Of a stretch of DNA of 12,340 nucleotides, positions 6,235 through 12,271 are shown in pieces. Each line of letters begins with the position of its first letter. Within the stretch, counting starts at the first letter, position 1. Source of the DNA: Candidatus Melainabacteria bacterium. GTDB taxonomy: Bacteria > Cyanobacteriota > Vampirovibrionia > Obscuribacterales > Obscuribacteraceae. The stretch lies in NCBI GenBank assembly GCA_014380105.1, contig JACMKL010000647.1:1-12340 (forward strand). Reading direction: 5' to 3'. Position numbers and translations under genes: made by a program. The notes under the pieces were generated by a model that made no database searches, was not told where the DNA came from, and saw only the letters and a program-made list of their open reading frames with translations.

Positions 6235-6333
6235 ATGCAGGACGTACAAGTGATTGGTAGTAACCAATCGCTGTCATCCATTTGTTATCACAACCGTCAA
6301 GCCTTAAGCAATTTTCCCTTGCCAGCTCATTGA
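6235..6333 (+). CDS. Possible 32-residue small ORF
   Basis: ATG at 6235 follows GGGGAG by 3 nt and opens 32 codons to TGA (MQDVQVIGSN onward). A good ribosome site is the only support. The peptide has no hydrophobic or basic pattern of a known toxin or leader, and a strong hairpin lies inside it. It may be chance. Confidence 0.22.
   Translation: MQDVQVIGSNQSLSSICYHNRQALSNFPLPAH
6249..6272. promoter_or_regulatory. Hairpin/inverted repeat with 7-bp perfect core
   Basis: GATTGGT and ACCAATC flank AGTA, extended to 10 pairs by A-U, G-C and one wobble. It lies in the divergent spacer and could be an operator or an RNA hairpin. Confidence 0.35.
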
Positions 6334-6524
6334 AATCATGCCCAAGGCACATTGGATGGGCTTAATGTGGTGCTTTGCAAGCTAAAATCAACATCTCAGC
6401 CCTGTTGTCAGCAGCGTTTAATTTGCGCGTTACAAATGCGCGAGCATTTCCGAATTCTCATATTGTCCGTTTTGAGTTTCGCCAAAACCGGCGTGCATTT
6501 TTGGACGAAATTGGGGTTGCCAAA

Positions 6525-6536
6525 TATCGCGCGATA
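6525..6536. promoter_or_regulatory. 12-bp perfect palindrome
   Basis: TATCGCGCGATA is perfectly self-complementary and sits in the divergent spacer, with no promoter recognised beside it. Like the palindrome at 5752-5763, it has a CG-rich core between AT ends. Confidence 0.28.
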
Positions 6537-6716
6537 CCTGTGAAAGATGGCATGCTTGTTAGGCATCGCTAACCTGGCGTGAATCTTTCGAAGTCCCTTC
6601 TGGTCAGGGTTTGACGATATTCGAGAGATATGTGGTGTGTGTAGCGCCAATCGTTAAGGCCGTCTCAGACCGCATAATTAATGGCCAAAATATGCATCTC
6701 TTGTTGATCACAGCTT

Positions 6717-6738
6717 CTTTGAATCGCTAGGTTCAAGG
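6717..6738 (+). promoter_or_regulatory. Hairpin upstream of the NADAR-like gene
   Basis: CTTTGAA and TTCAAGG pair over 7 bp with one wobble around an 8-nt loop. It lies about 165 nt before the gene start. There is no T-run after it. Role unknown. Confidence 0.25.
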
Positions 6739-6890
6739 AATCTTCTCAACCCTTATCTCATTACTCTCTAGCCAGCAAAAACTAATAACTCCACACAGCT
6801 AACTGCATCAAAAACACACCCCTACGGTGAGCAGTGCTGGTTCGTGGTTATGGGTTTTGTTGTTAGAAAGTTTTGATTTTTTCTCAACGA

Positions 6891-6896
6891 AAGGAG
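6891..6896 (+). promoter_or_regulatory. Ribosome binding site fixing the NADAR-like start
   Basis: AAGGAG 8 nt before the ATG at 6905. It argues against the upstream in-frame GTG at 6827. Confidence 0.75.
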
Positions 6897-6904
6897 TATG
6901 CACC

Positions 6905-7378
6905 ATGGTCGAAAAACCACTTAATGCCGGCTCCTCAGATGAGGAGATAGGCGAATGGATGTCTAATCTGACTAAAGCTCAATTCACATTGGGTGGCATC
7001 AGTTGGGCGTCTGTCGAAGCACTCTATATCGCGCTCAGAACGCTCGATATCGAGGAGAGGATGAAACTGTCTGAATTGAGTGGTCTTGAGGCTAAACATC
7101 GCGGGCGAAAACTTCGCAAACGAAACCTCGTTATCACTCAGTTTGACGGACGCTGTTTCGAGCTTGGCTCGGCTCAGCATCACGAAGTCGTGAAGGAGGC
7201 AATAAAGGCAAAGCTTCTCGCTCATCCAGAAAAATGTGCACAGTTCGTTGCCACCAGGCCGCGGGCGATCGTGCACGACACCGGGTTTCCCGAATCACGT
7301 TTCACTCAACTCCCTGCTTTAGCCTTCTGCCGGATTCTAACTGAACTCCGAGAAGAGCTACATCAGTCAGTTTCGTGA
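6905..7378 (+). CDS. NADAR-like protein (candidate ADP-ribose/riboside-processing enzyme)
   Basis: A 157-residue protein that follows the pattern of NADAR (YbiA-like) proteins. EIGEWMSNL (14-22) stands where the family has its FSNF block. GGISWASVEALYIALR (30-45) corresponds to the wpSvEhyyqa segment with Glu38. AKHRGRKLR (63-71) fits the region after it. EVVKEAIKAKLLAHPEKCAQFVATR (94-118) matches the conserved helix before the Thr-Gly and His/Glu part, here RAIVHDTG (120-127). NADAR proteins act on N-glycosidic bonds to ribose; some remove ADP-ribose from guanine in DNA, and YbiA acts on riboflavin intermediates. The match is by pattern and distant, so function is uncertain. The strong ribosome site 8 nt upstream fixes the start. 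It is the first gene of the rightward group, 150 nt before the EEP gene. Codon use is mixed. Confidence 0.6.
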   Translation: MVEKPLNAGSSDEEIGEWMSNLTKAQFTLGGISWASVEALYIALRTLDIEERMKLSELSGLEAKHRGRKLRKRNLVITQFDGRCFELGSAQHHEVVKEAIKAKLLAHPEKCAQFVATRPRAIVHDTGFPESRFTQLPALAFCRILTELREELHQSVS

Positions 7379-7514
7379 GATTTCCCTCGGATTGACTCAA
7401 GCGCTGAAGCCCTCATCACGGCTCCAGTTGTTCATCCACATCTCGTCGACCCATTGCACGTACTCATTGTGAGTGCGCGTCGTGTGGCGACTTTATCCGA
7501 CCCAACAAGGTCAG

Positions 7515-7520
7515 AAGGAG
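7515..7520 (+). promoter_or_regulatory. Ribosome binding site fixing the EEP protein start
   Basis: AAGGAG 8 nt before the ATG at 7529. The frame continues upstream to 7454 without another good site, so the 25 extra residues are excluded. Confidence 0.8.
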
Positions 7521-7528
7521 TTATTACT

Positions 7529-8887
7529 ATGGCTAACAACAAGAATCCCAACTCTCGCGCTCTGCTCAACGGCACGGAAATTCCGACCGATGAGTACATG
7601 AAGCGCGTTCAGCAGCTTACCGAACTCGAGACCGGCGAACGCACCGAAGCGCCTGCCTGGCTCAAGAAGATCGGCGACGAAAGCCGCGCTCACACCGAAA
7701 ACGTCCTGGCCAGCAAGGTCGAGCATCCGGATCCGGATGAAGTCGACTTCGACAACCTGGACCTCGATGCGCTCAACGCCCTCGGTTTCACCGGCAAGGT
7801 CTCTTCGCAGGACCTGATGGAGAGCCTCGGCGTCACGCGTCGCATCGTGCTCGGCAAGACCTTCGACCCGGTGCTCTACGCTCGTGGTCGCGGTCGCAAG
7901 GGTCGTCGCAACCGCGGCAACCAGGGCGGCAACCAGGGCAACCAGGGGGGCAAGCAAGGCGCTCAGGGCGGCGGCAAGAAGCCGAAGGGCGGCGGAGGTC
8001 GTGCGCTCCCAAAGCCGTCTGACGTCGACACGGTCGTGTCGCAGTATCTGACCGGTCTCAGCGATGTCGGCATGGAAGGCGACCTGGTCATCGGCGAATT
8101 CAACATGGAATTCCTCGATGCCGCCAAGGTCAAGCTGTTCCAGCAGACCTACGAGAAGATCGTGAAGAAGTTCCACATCATCGGCTGCGTCGAAGTCGAC
8201 AGTGGTGGTCTGCAGGCGATTGCCAACGCGGTGCCCGAATACACGGCCTACACTTCGGTGGCCAACACCAGGAACCAAGCCGTTGGCTTCCTGGTGCACA
8301 AGCGCTTCAAGGTGCTGTCGGTCAAGTCGATCGACGCCGTCGCCAACGTCAGCGGTGTGCCGGACCTGCGTCCTGCGTACTGCCTGGAGCTGGAAGACCT
8401 CACCTCCGGTGCGGTTTTCACTGTGGTGGTAGTTCACCTGAAGTCCATGCGTGGCGGTCCGGCCCAGACGGGTCCGGTGCGCTACAAGCAGTGCCAGATT
8501 CTGGCCAACGCTCTCGGCAAGGACTTCTCGGGCATCATCCTGGGTGACTTCAACACCTTCCTCAACAACTCGCCAGACTACGCGCCGCTCATCAACGCGG
8601 GCTTCAAGCTGCTCAACCCGACCAGCACCGCCGGCACGCACTCGATGAAGAGCCGTCTCGACGGTTACTTCTTCATGAGCCTGCCGCACAAGCTCGGCAA
8701 GTACGGAAACCGTCAGATCTGGGCCAACCAGGTCTTCGGTCGCGGCTTCAGTGACCACAGTCTGCTCAGCGCGCTGATGCTGATCTGTGGCGCGAAGGGC
8801 GAAACGAACCCGGCGTGCGACGGTGACGGCGGCGACGAGTTCTCGGAAGACGCTTCCGGCGACGGAGTCGTTGAGCCGAAGTCCTAA
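7529..8887 (+). CDS. Endonuclease/exonuclease/phosphatase (EEP) enzyme with Gly/Arg-rich linker
   Basis: A 452-residue protein in three parts. Residues 1-117 form an acidic region (DPDEVDFDNLDLDAL, 68-82) of no recognised family. Residues 118-158 are low-complexity, first Arg/Gly (GRGRKGRRNRG), then GNQG repeats, then Lys/Gly. Residues about 165-420 are an EEP (DNase I/exonuclease III-like) domain: Asn192 in GEFNMEF, Glu222 in GCVEVD, His303 in VVHLKSM, Asp340 and Asn342 in LGDFNTF, Asp378 in RLDGYF and the final SDH (408-410). All key residues are present, so it should be an active metal-dependent phosphodiesterase or phosphatase. The linker suggests nucleic-acid binding, hence a nuclease is favoured. 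No signal peptide is seen. The tail after 430 is acidic. Codons end overwhelmingly in G or C, as in a highly expressed or transferred gene. A strong hairpin follows the stop. Confidence 0.87.
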   Translation: MANNKNPNSRALLNGTEIPTDEYMKRVQQLTELETGERTEAPAWLKKIGDESRAHTENVLASKVEHPDPDEVDFDNLDLDALNALGFTGKVSSQDLMESLGVTRRIVLGKTFDPVLYARGRGRKGRRNRGNQGGNQGNQGGKQGAQGGGKKPKGGGGRALPKPSDVDTVVSQYLTGLSDVGMEGDLVIGEFNMEFLDAAKVKLFQQTYEKIVKKFHIIGCVEVDSGGLQAIANAVPEYTAYTSVANTRNQAVGFLVHKRFKVLSVKSIDAVANVSGVPDLRPAYCLELEDLTSGAVFTVVVVHLKSMRGGPAQTGPVRYKQCQILANALGKDFSGIILGDFNTFLNNSPDYAPLINAGFKLLNPTSTAGTHSMKSRLDGYFFMSLPHKLGKYGNRQIWANQVFGRGFSDHSLLSALMLICGAKGETNPACDGDGGDEFSEDASGDGVVEPKS

Positions 8888-8904
8888 GCAGTCCTAGTCG
8901 GAAA

Positions 8905-8941
8905 CGAGGAGGGGTCGGTGTGACAACCGACTCCTCTCTCG
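8905..8941 (+). promoter_or_regulatory. Strong hairpin between the EEP and DUF502 genes
   Basis: GGTCGGT and ACCGAC(T) pair around GTGACA, and the stem continues through GAGG/CCTC to CGAG/CTCG with a small bulge, about 15 bp in all. There is no T-run after it, so it may be a processing or 3'-end protection element, or a factor-dependent stop, rather than a classical terminator. Confidence 0.5.
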
Positions 8942-8967
8942 TCACCCGCTAAATTGGAAAACTGTCT

Positions 8968-9657
8968 ATGCAAGAGCAAAAGCAGACCCCAGGCAGCGGG
9001 TCAATGCGGAAGCTCCTCGTCAGAGGGCTTTTCGTTGTTCTGCCTGGTGCTTTGACCCTTTGGGTCGTCACCTTAGCGTTCGGAATGACTGATGCCTGGC
9101 TGGGTCCGGCGGTCGATGCCTTCGTGCGTCTGGTCGTCCCTCAGTCAGTCCTGGTCGGACCATTCGCAAACGGTCACATCCCGGGATTGACGTTCATCGT
9201 TCTTCTCCTGGCGCTCATTCTTTTGGGCGGGTTGACTTCGTTCGCTTTTGGAGCGGCACTCTTCCGTAAACTTGACGCTCTTATCGTCAGGCTGCCCGGA
9301 GCTGGTGGCATCTACAAAGGCGCTCGGAAAATCGGCGACCTGTTTACGGGACCCAAAGAACTGCCTTTCCAAAAGGTCGTGGTCATCCCGTTTATGGGTC
9401 AAGGACGAATCAAATCGCTCGGCTTCGTGACTGGGCGAACGGTGGACACGTCTGATGGCATTGCCTACCTTCGGGTAGCGGTGCCGACTCCTCCCAATCC
9501 GGTCTCCTGCATTCTTGTGCTGGTTCCGGAAGCGGACGCTGTTGACGCTGGCATGACTGTCGAAGAGGGGCTGCAATTCTGCATGTCTCTCGGGATGGTT
9601 GGTCCTGCGGAAATGGCATTGTCACCGAATCACCGCACCGGTGATGGTGGCAATTAG
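8968..9657 (+). CDS. DUF502-family membrane protein
   Basis: A 229-residue inner-membrane protein. After a short polar start, MRKLLVRGLFVVLPGALTLW places the first membrane segment at about 18-40, with the LPGALT signature. A second segment runs from about 72 to 98. The soluble C-terminal part has the family's blocks: RLPGAGGIYKGARKIGDLF (108-126), PFQKVVVIPF (133-142), SLGFVTGRT (150-158) and VPTPPNPVSCILVLVP (172-187). DUF502 proteins occur widely in bacteria and plants and have no settled biochemical role. The family call is by these motifs; length fits. The start has only a weak GGAAAA upstream; Met13 (9004) is the alternative. It follows the EEP gene by 80 nt beyond a strong hairpin. Its codon bias is milder than that of its two neighbours. 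Confidence 0.85.
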   Translation: MQEQKQTPGSGSMRKLLVRGLFVVLPGALTLWVVTLAFGMTDAWLGPAVDAFVRLVVPQSVLVGPFANGHIPGLTFIVLLLALILLGGLTSFAFGAALFRKLDALIVRLPGAGGIYKGARKIGDLFTGPKELPFQKVVVIPFMGQGRIKSLGFVTGRTVDTSDGIAYLRVAVPTPPNPVSCILVLVPEADAVDAGMTVEEGLQFCMSLGMVGPAEMALSPNHRTGDGGN

Positions 9658-9660
9658 TTT

Positions 9661-9705
9661 TGCTGTGCAGCCTTGTAAGTCGGGCTTTATCGACTTAGTG
9701 CAGCA
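9661..9705 (+). promoter_or_regulatory. Hairpin in the leader of the 148-aa gene
   Basis: TAAGTCG and CGACTTA form a perfect 7-bp stem around an 8-nt loop, and TGCTG/CAGCA can close an outer stem. It begins just after the DUF502 stop. There is no T-run, so it separates rather than clearly ends the transcripts. A 10-bp palindrome GGTTATAACC follows at 9716-9725. Confidence 0.4.
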
Positions 9706-9762
9706 CGTAGGTAATGGTTATAACCCAAACCGCCGGCAACCCCGGCAACAAGGAGTTTTCTC

Positions 9763-10209
9763 ATGGCTTCCAAGCTGATCTCTTACGATGGTGACCGCGA
9801 CACGTTTCTCTTCGGCGCGCAGGAAGTGACGGACAAGCAAATCCGCCACTCCATCGCCGACACGCTCCGCAAGCGTTCCTGGTCGGGCGGTGCGGAAGTC
9901 GTCGACTTCCTCTACGTCCGCGTGACCGTCCAGTACCTGCTCCAGATGCTCGACTTCGTCGACGACAACGGCTGGTTCTGGGACTCGTTCGACCTGGGCA
10001 CGAGCGATCACGATTTCGATTGGAATCGGATCACGCCGGGCGAACACTGGGGCTACGCGCAAGACCTCAAGACGCAGGGGCGTGACGACCTGTCGGCCGC
10101 CGACTGGCTGCACGACGAAGGCAACGTCGTCCTGGCTCGCAAGACGCGACGCCTGGCCAACGAAACCTTCAACTACGCTGACCGCATCCTCAAGACCGGT
10201 CAGAAGTAA
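9763..10209 (+). CDS. 148-residue acidic, aromatic-rich protein of unknown function
   Basis: Not recognised. The protein begins MASKLISYDG and carries many Asp, Trp, Phe and Tyr residues, with a dense block NGWFWDSFDLGTSDHDFDWNR (69-89) and a second W-containing segment EHWGYAQDL (94-102). Residues 44-66 (AEVVDFLYVRVTVQYLLQMLDFV) could be one long amphipathic or buried helix. The last 25 residues are basic. It shows no signal peptide or clear membrane span. AAGGAG (9750-9755) 7 nt before ATG fixes the start. Codons end mostly in C or G, like the EEP and HAD genes, which suggests high expression or a common origin. It is the last gene of the rightward group and is closed by a long intrinsic terminator. 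A minus-strand frame over it (9718-10296) is a shadow. Confidence 0.75.
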   Translation: MASKLISYDGDRDTFLFGAQEVTDKQIRHSIADTLRKRSWSGGAEVVDFLYVRVTVQYLLQMLDFVDDNGWFWDSFDLGTSDHDFDWNRITPGEHWGYAQDLKTQGRDDLSAADWLHDEGNVVLARKTRRLANETFNYADRILKTGQK

Positions 10210-10220
10210 CCACAACAACC

Positions 10221-10233
10221 CACAGGGATGAAG
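10221..10233 (+). repeat. Upstream copy of a terminator arm
   Basis: CACAGGGATGAAG here is repeated exactly at 10271-10283, where it is the left arm of the terminator. This copy could pair instead with the right arm at 10304-10316. Between the copies GTTGTTCAG and CTGAATAAC form another stem. Confidence 0.7.
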
Positions 10234-10270
10234 TTGTTCAGCCGGTTTCGACTGACTGAATAACTTTCTG

Positions 10271-10322
10271 CACAGGGATGAAGAAACCGATTCCAATCGG
10301 CGACTTCATTCCTGTGTTTTTT
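10271..10322 (+). terminator. Long intrinsic terminator of the rightward group
   Basis: CACAGGGATGAAG (10271-10283) pairs with CTTCATTCCTGTG (10304-10316) with one wobble. An inner CCGATT/AATCGG stem sits within it, and six T residues follow directly. It ends transcription about 60 nt after the 148-aa gene. Confidence 0.9.
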
Positions 10323-10326
10323 AATT

Positions 10327-10354
10327 TTGCTAATACTAATGCATTTAGTATAAC
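10327..10354 (+). promoter_or_regulatory. Promoter candidate of the carboxypeptidase operon with spacer inverted repeat
   Basis: TTGCTA (10327-10332) and TATAAC (10349-10354) are 16 nt apart. ATACTAA and TTAGTAT form a perfect 7-bp inverted repeat around TGCAT (10333-10351), filling the spacer and touching the -10 box. The leader to the start codon is then about 130 nt. A repressor or activator site is likely if the promoter is real. Confidence 0.45.
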
Positions 10355-10483
10355 CGAGTTTTGTACACCTCAAATCTGGCCTTTTCATCCCGCTCTACTC
10401 TCTATCCCGAACTCCTGATGCTCACAGAGTTTGAAAAGAAATTCTTATTGGTATGTATATCTTGATGCTCTACGGGGGAGCCT

Positions 10484-11731
10484 ATGGGATCCGTTACTAA
10501 AAAATCGAGTCGTGTGTTTAGCGCCCTCCTGGCGCTTTCTTTGCTTTTGCCTATGGCTGCAGAAGCACGTGTGTCGTCGGTGACATTGGCTGCCTCGAGA
10601 ATGCGTTCTCACAGCTTCAGAATGCATTCGGGAAGACACCATTCTGCAGTTCGTTCCGGGAAGCGCCACCGTTCAAAAAACAGACGCACATATGCTCGCG
10701 CTATTTCTCGCTCCGAAATGGCAGTGCTTGTTGAAAGCGAAAGTGGGTCAGTAATTTCTGAGCAAATGTCAGACGTTGCTTTCAATCCCGCCTCAGTAGT
10801 CAAACTAATCACTGCCTATGCTGCGCTAAAAACCTTTTCTCCCACTCATCGATTTGCCACGAATGTTTTTCTCGAGGGCGAACTGGATGAAGAAACAGGC
10901 ATCCTGACCGGCGACGCTTATGTCGATGGCATCGATCCTGATTTCCGCAGTAGTGATGCTGCGGAAATTTCCAAAGGTCTCCGTGCGTTTGGCGTAAAGA
11001 AAATCACAGGTAAGTTGGTCGTATCTCCGCAATTTTCCATGCATTGGAGCGGCAACCCACTACAGTCGGCACGCTCTCTGGCGAGCGCATTGAAGCGCGG
11101 TAGCAATCGTGTCACTGTTGGCGGTCCGGTTGTTCTTGGTGCCGTTTCTCCACAAGCTCAGAAAGTCTACACCCATGAGTCCGAGCCGTTAAAGCACATG
11201 CTCAAGCATATGCTCAGCCACTCAATAAATCCTTTATCCGAACAATTGGGTCGCGCCGTCGGTGGCGTAAAACGTCTTGAAGAAATTGCTTCATCCGAAC
11301 ACGGAATGATTCCAAATGCTGTCTCGCTCTCGTCAGCAAGTGGACTGGGCATCAATCGCGTCACCGCCAAACAGATGATGGTTTTGCTCAAAGCGCTTAG
11401 AAAAGAACTGCAAAATACCGGACTTGATTTAGGTGACATTCTTCCTCTGGCTGGTATCGAATCCGGTACTATGGACAGGCGTTTCACCGGAGCTCAGGAA
11501 AGAGGAAGTGTGATTGCAAAAACCGGTACACTTACCACTACGGATGGTGGCGTGAGTGCGCTGGCTGGCATGATGCGTGCGGACAAAGAAGACCTTTATT
11601 TCATCATATTCTGCTGGCGTGGCAGCGTGAATGGATTCAGAAGCAAGCAGGATCACATGATTCGGCAAATACAAGCTACGCGAGGCGGCCCCCGGAAATT
11701 CGACAACAGGGTAGCTCACTCAACCATCTGA
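10484..11731 (+). CDS. D-alanyl-D-alanine carboxypeptidase, PBP4 type (peptidase S13), compact
   Basis: A 415-residue exported penicillin-binding protein of class C. Residues 1-28 form a signal peptide (basic start, hydrophobic core FSALLALSLLLP, cleavage near AEA). A Ser/Arg/His-rich linker follows (about 30-75). The three active-site motifs are SVVK (104-107, nucleophile Ser104), SIN (247-249) and KTG (346-348); ASGLGINRVT (285-294) is also typical. The enzyme trims D-Ala or cuts cross-links in peptidoglycan in the periplasm or wall. Only 143 residues separate the first two motifs, against about 244 in E. coli PBP4, so the inserted domains are much smaller. The start is the first possible one after an in-frame TGA; GGGGGAG stands unusually close (3 nt). 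The gene precedes the DUF7832-like gene by 18 nt. Its codon use is more AT-leaning than the central genes. Confidence 0.9.
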   Translation: MGSVTKKSSRVFSALLALSLLLPMAAEARVSSVTLAASRMRSHSFRMHSGRHHSAVRSGKRHRSKNRRTYARAISRSEMAVLVESESGSVISEQMSDVAFNPASVVKLITAYAALKTFSPTHRFATNVFLEGELDEETGILTGDAYVDGIDPDFRSSDAAEISKGLRAFGVKKITGKLVVSPQFSMHWSGNPLQSARSLASALKRGSNRVTVGGPVVLGAVSPQAQKVYTHESEPLKHMLKHMLSHSINPLSEQLGRAVGGVKRLEEIASSEHGMIPNAVSLSSASGLGINRVTAKQMMVLLKALRKELQNTGLDLGDILPLAGIESGTMDRRFTGAQERGSVIAKTGTLTTTDGGVSALAGMMRADKEDLYFIIFCWRGSVNGFRSKQDHMIRQIQATRGGPRKFDNRVAHSTI

Positions 11732-11749
11732 TGAGCGCGGAGCGCGATC

Positions 11750-12271
11750 ATGTCTATAATGCGCAGTATTCAAAGAATGTTCGGTCGAGGCAATTCGGAC
11801 GAAGATGAGCTAGCTATTGAGAATTTTAAAAAGCGCAGAAAGGCTCCCGTAGATCGAGCCGTTTCTAGTTTTGATCGTGCCGATTGGCACTATGACAGCG
11901 TCAGGCAGCAAGGGCTTCCCGACGGGCAAATGTATGTTCCGGGTGGCATGCTTCTAGGTTGGCTTGTCGAGCGCGAATTTGTCAGCGATGAGATGTATGA
12001 GTTATATGGAGAAGAAATTGACGACTTTCTCAATCGTCGCATCGGTGCCGCCGATCTATATCAAGCAGTGGACGGAAAATTGAATCAGGAAATGCTTTCG
12101 CGGGAAGGCTCACGCTTCATGCATTATTATTTTTCCGGAGGCAATTATTTTACCGACTACGAAAATATCTTCAACGCCCGTCAAGGCGCTCAGTATAGTG
12201 TGCAAGACACATGGCAAAACTATGAAATGCTATGCAAAGTGCTAGAAGGGCGCTTGCGCGAATGTGGTTAG
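11750..12271 (+). CDS. DUF7832-like soluble protein
   Basis: A 173-residue protein without signal peptide or membrane span. After a basic, charged start (RRKAPVDRAVSS, 29-40) come blocks resembling the DUF7832 family as I recall it: FDRADWHYDSV (41-51), MLLGWLVEREFVS (66-78), FLNRRIGAADLYQAVDGKL (92-110), REGSRFMHYYF (117-127) and DYENIF (135-140), then SVQDTWQNYEMLCKVLEGRL (149-168). Family members have no known biochemical role and are often found as lone soluble proteins; some resemble immunity or effector-associated proteins, which is only suggestive. GGAG 7 nt before ATG supports the start. It lies 18 nt after the carboxypeptidase stop, so the two are probably co-transcribed. The family name is moderately sure; any link to cell-wall work is inference. 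Confidence 0.65.
   Translation: MSIMRSIQRMFGRGNSDEDELAIENFKKRRKAPVDRAVSSFDRADWHYDSVRQQGLPDGQMYVPGGMLLGWLVEREFVSDEMYELYGEEIDDFLNRRIGAADLYQAVDGKLNQEMLSREGSRFMHYYFSGGNYFTDYENIFNARQGAQYSVQDTWQNYEMLCKVLEGRLRECG

Larger units (their letters stand above)
5507..6904. other. 1.4-kb divergent intergenic region rich in palindromes
   Basis: No convincing gene is seen between the two divergent groups. Open frames up to 80 codons overlap each other on both strands near 6350-6650 and lack ribosome sites. Several short symmetrical sequences are present and listed separately (5752-5763, 5847-5873, 5934-5943, 6249-6272, 6525-6536, 6717-6738). No tRNA T-loop consensus, RNase P, SRP or tmRNA landmark was found. 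The region must contain the promoters of both groups, but no strong -35/-10 pair stands out. A decayed gene, a structured RNA or a replication or control region are all possible. Confidence 0.55.

Noticed and set aside
6352..6650. Overlapping frames of 63, 65 and 80 codons on both strands
   Set aside because: They conflict with one another, lack ribosome sites and match no known pattern; a decayed gene remains possible but unsupported.
7511..8758. 415-codon open frame on the minus strand
   Set aside because: It is antisense to the EEP gene; the product is Val/Glu/Leu/Arg-rich without motifs and has no ribosome site.
9718..10296. 192-codon open frame on the minus strand
   Set aside because: It is antisense to the 148-aa gene and would run through the terminator.
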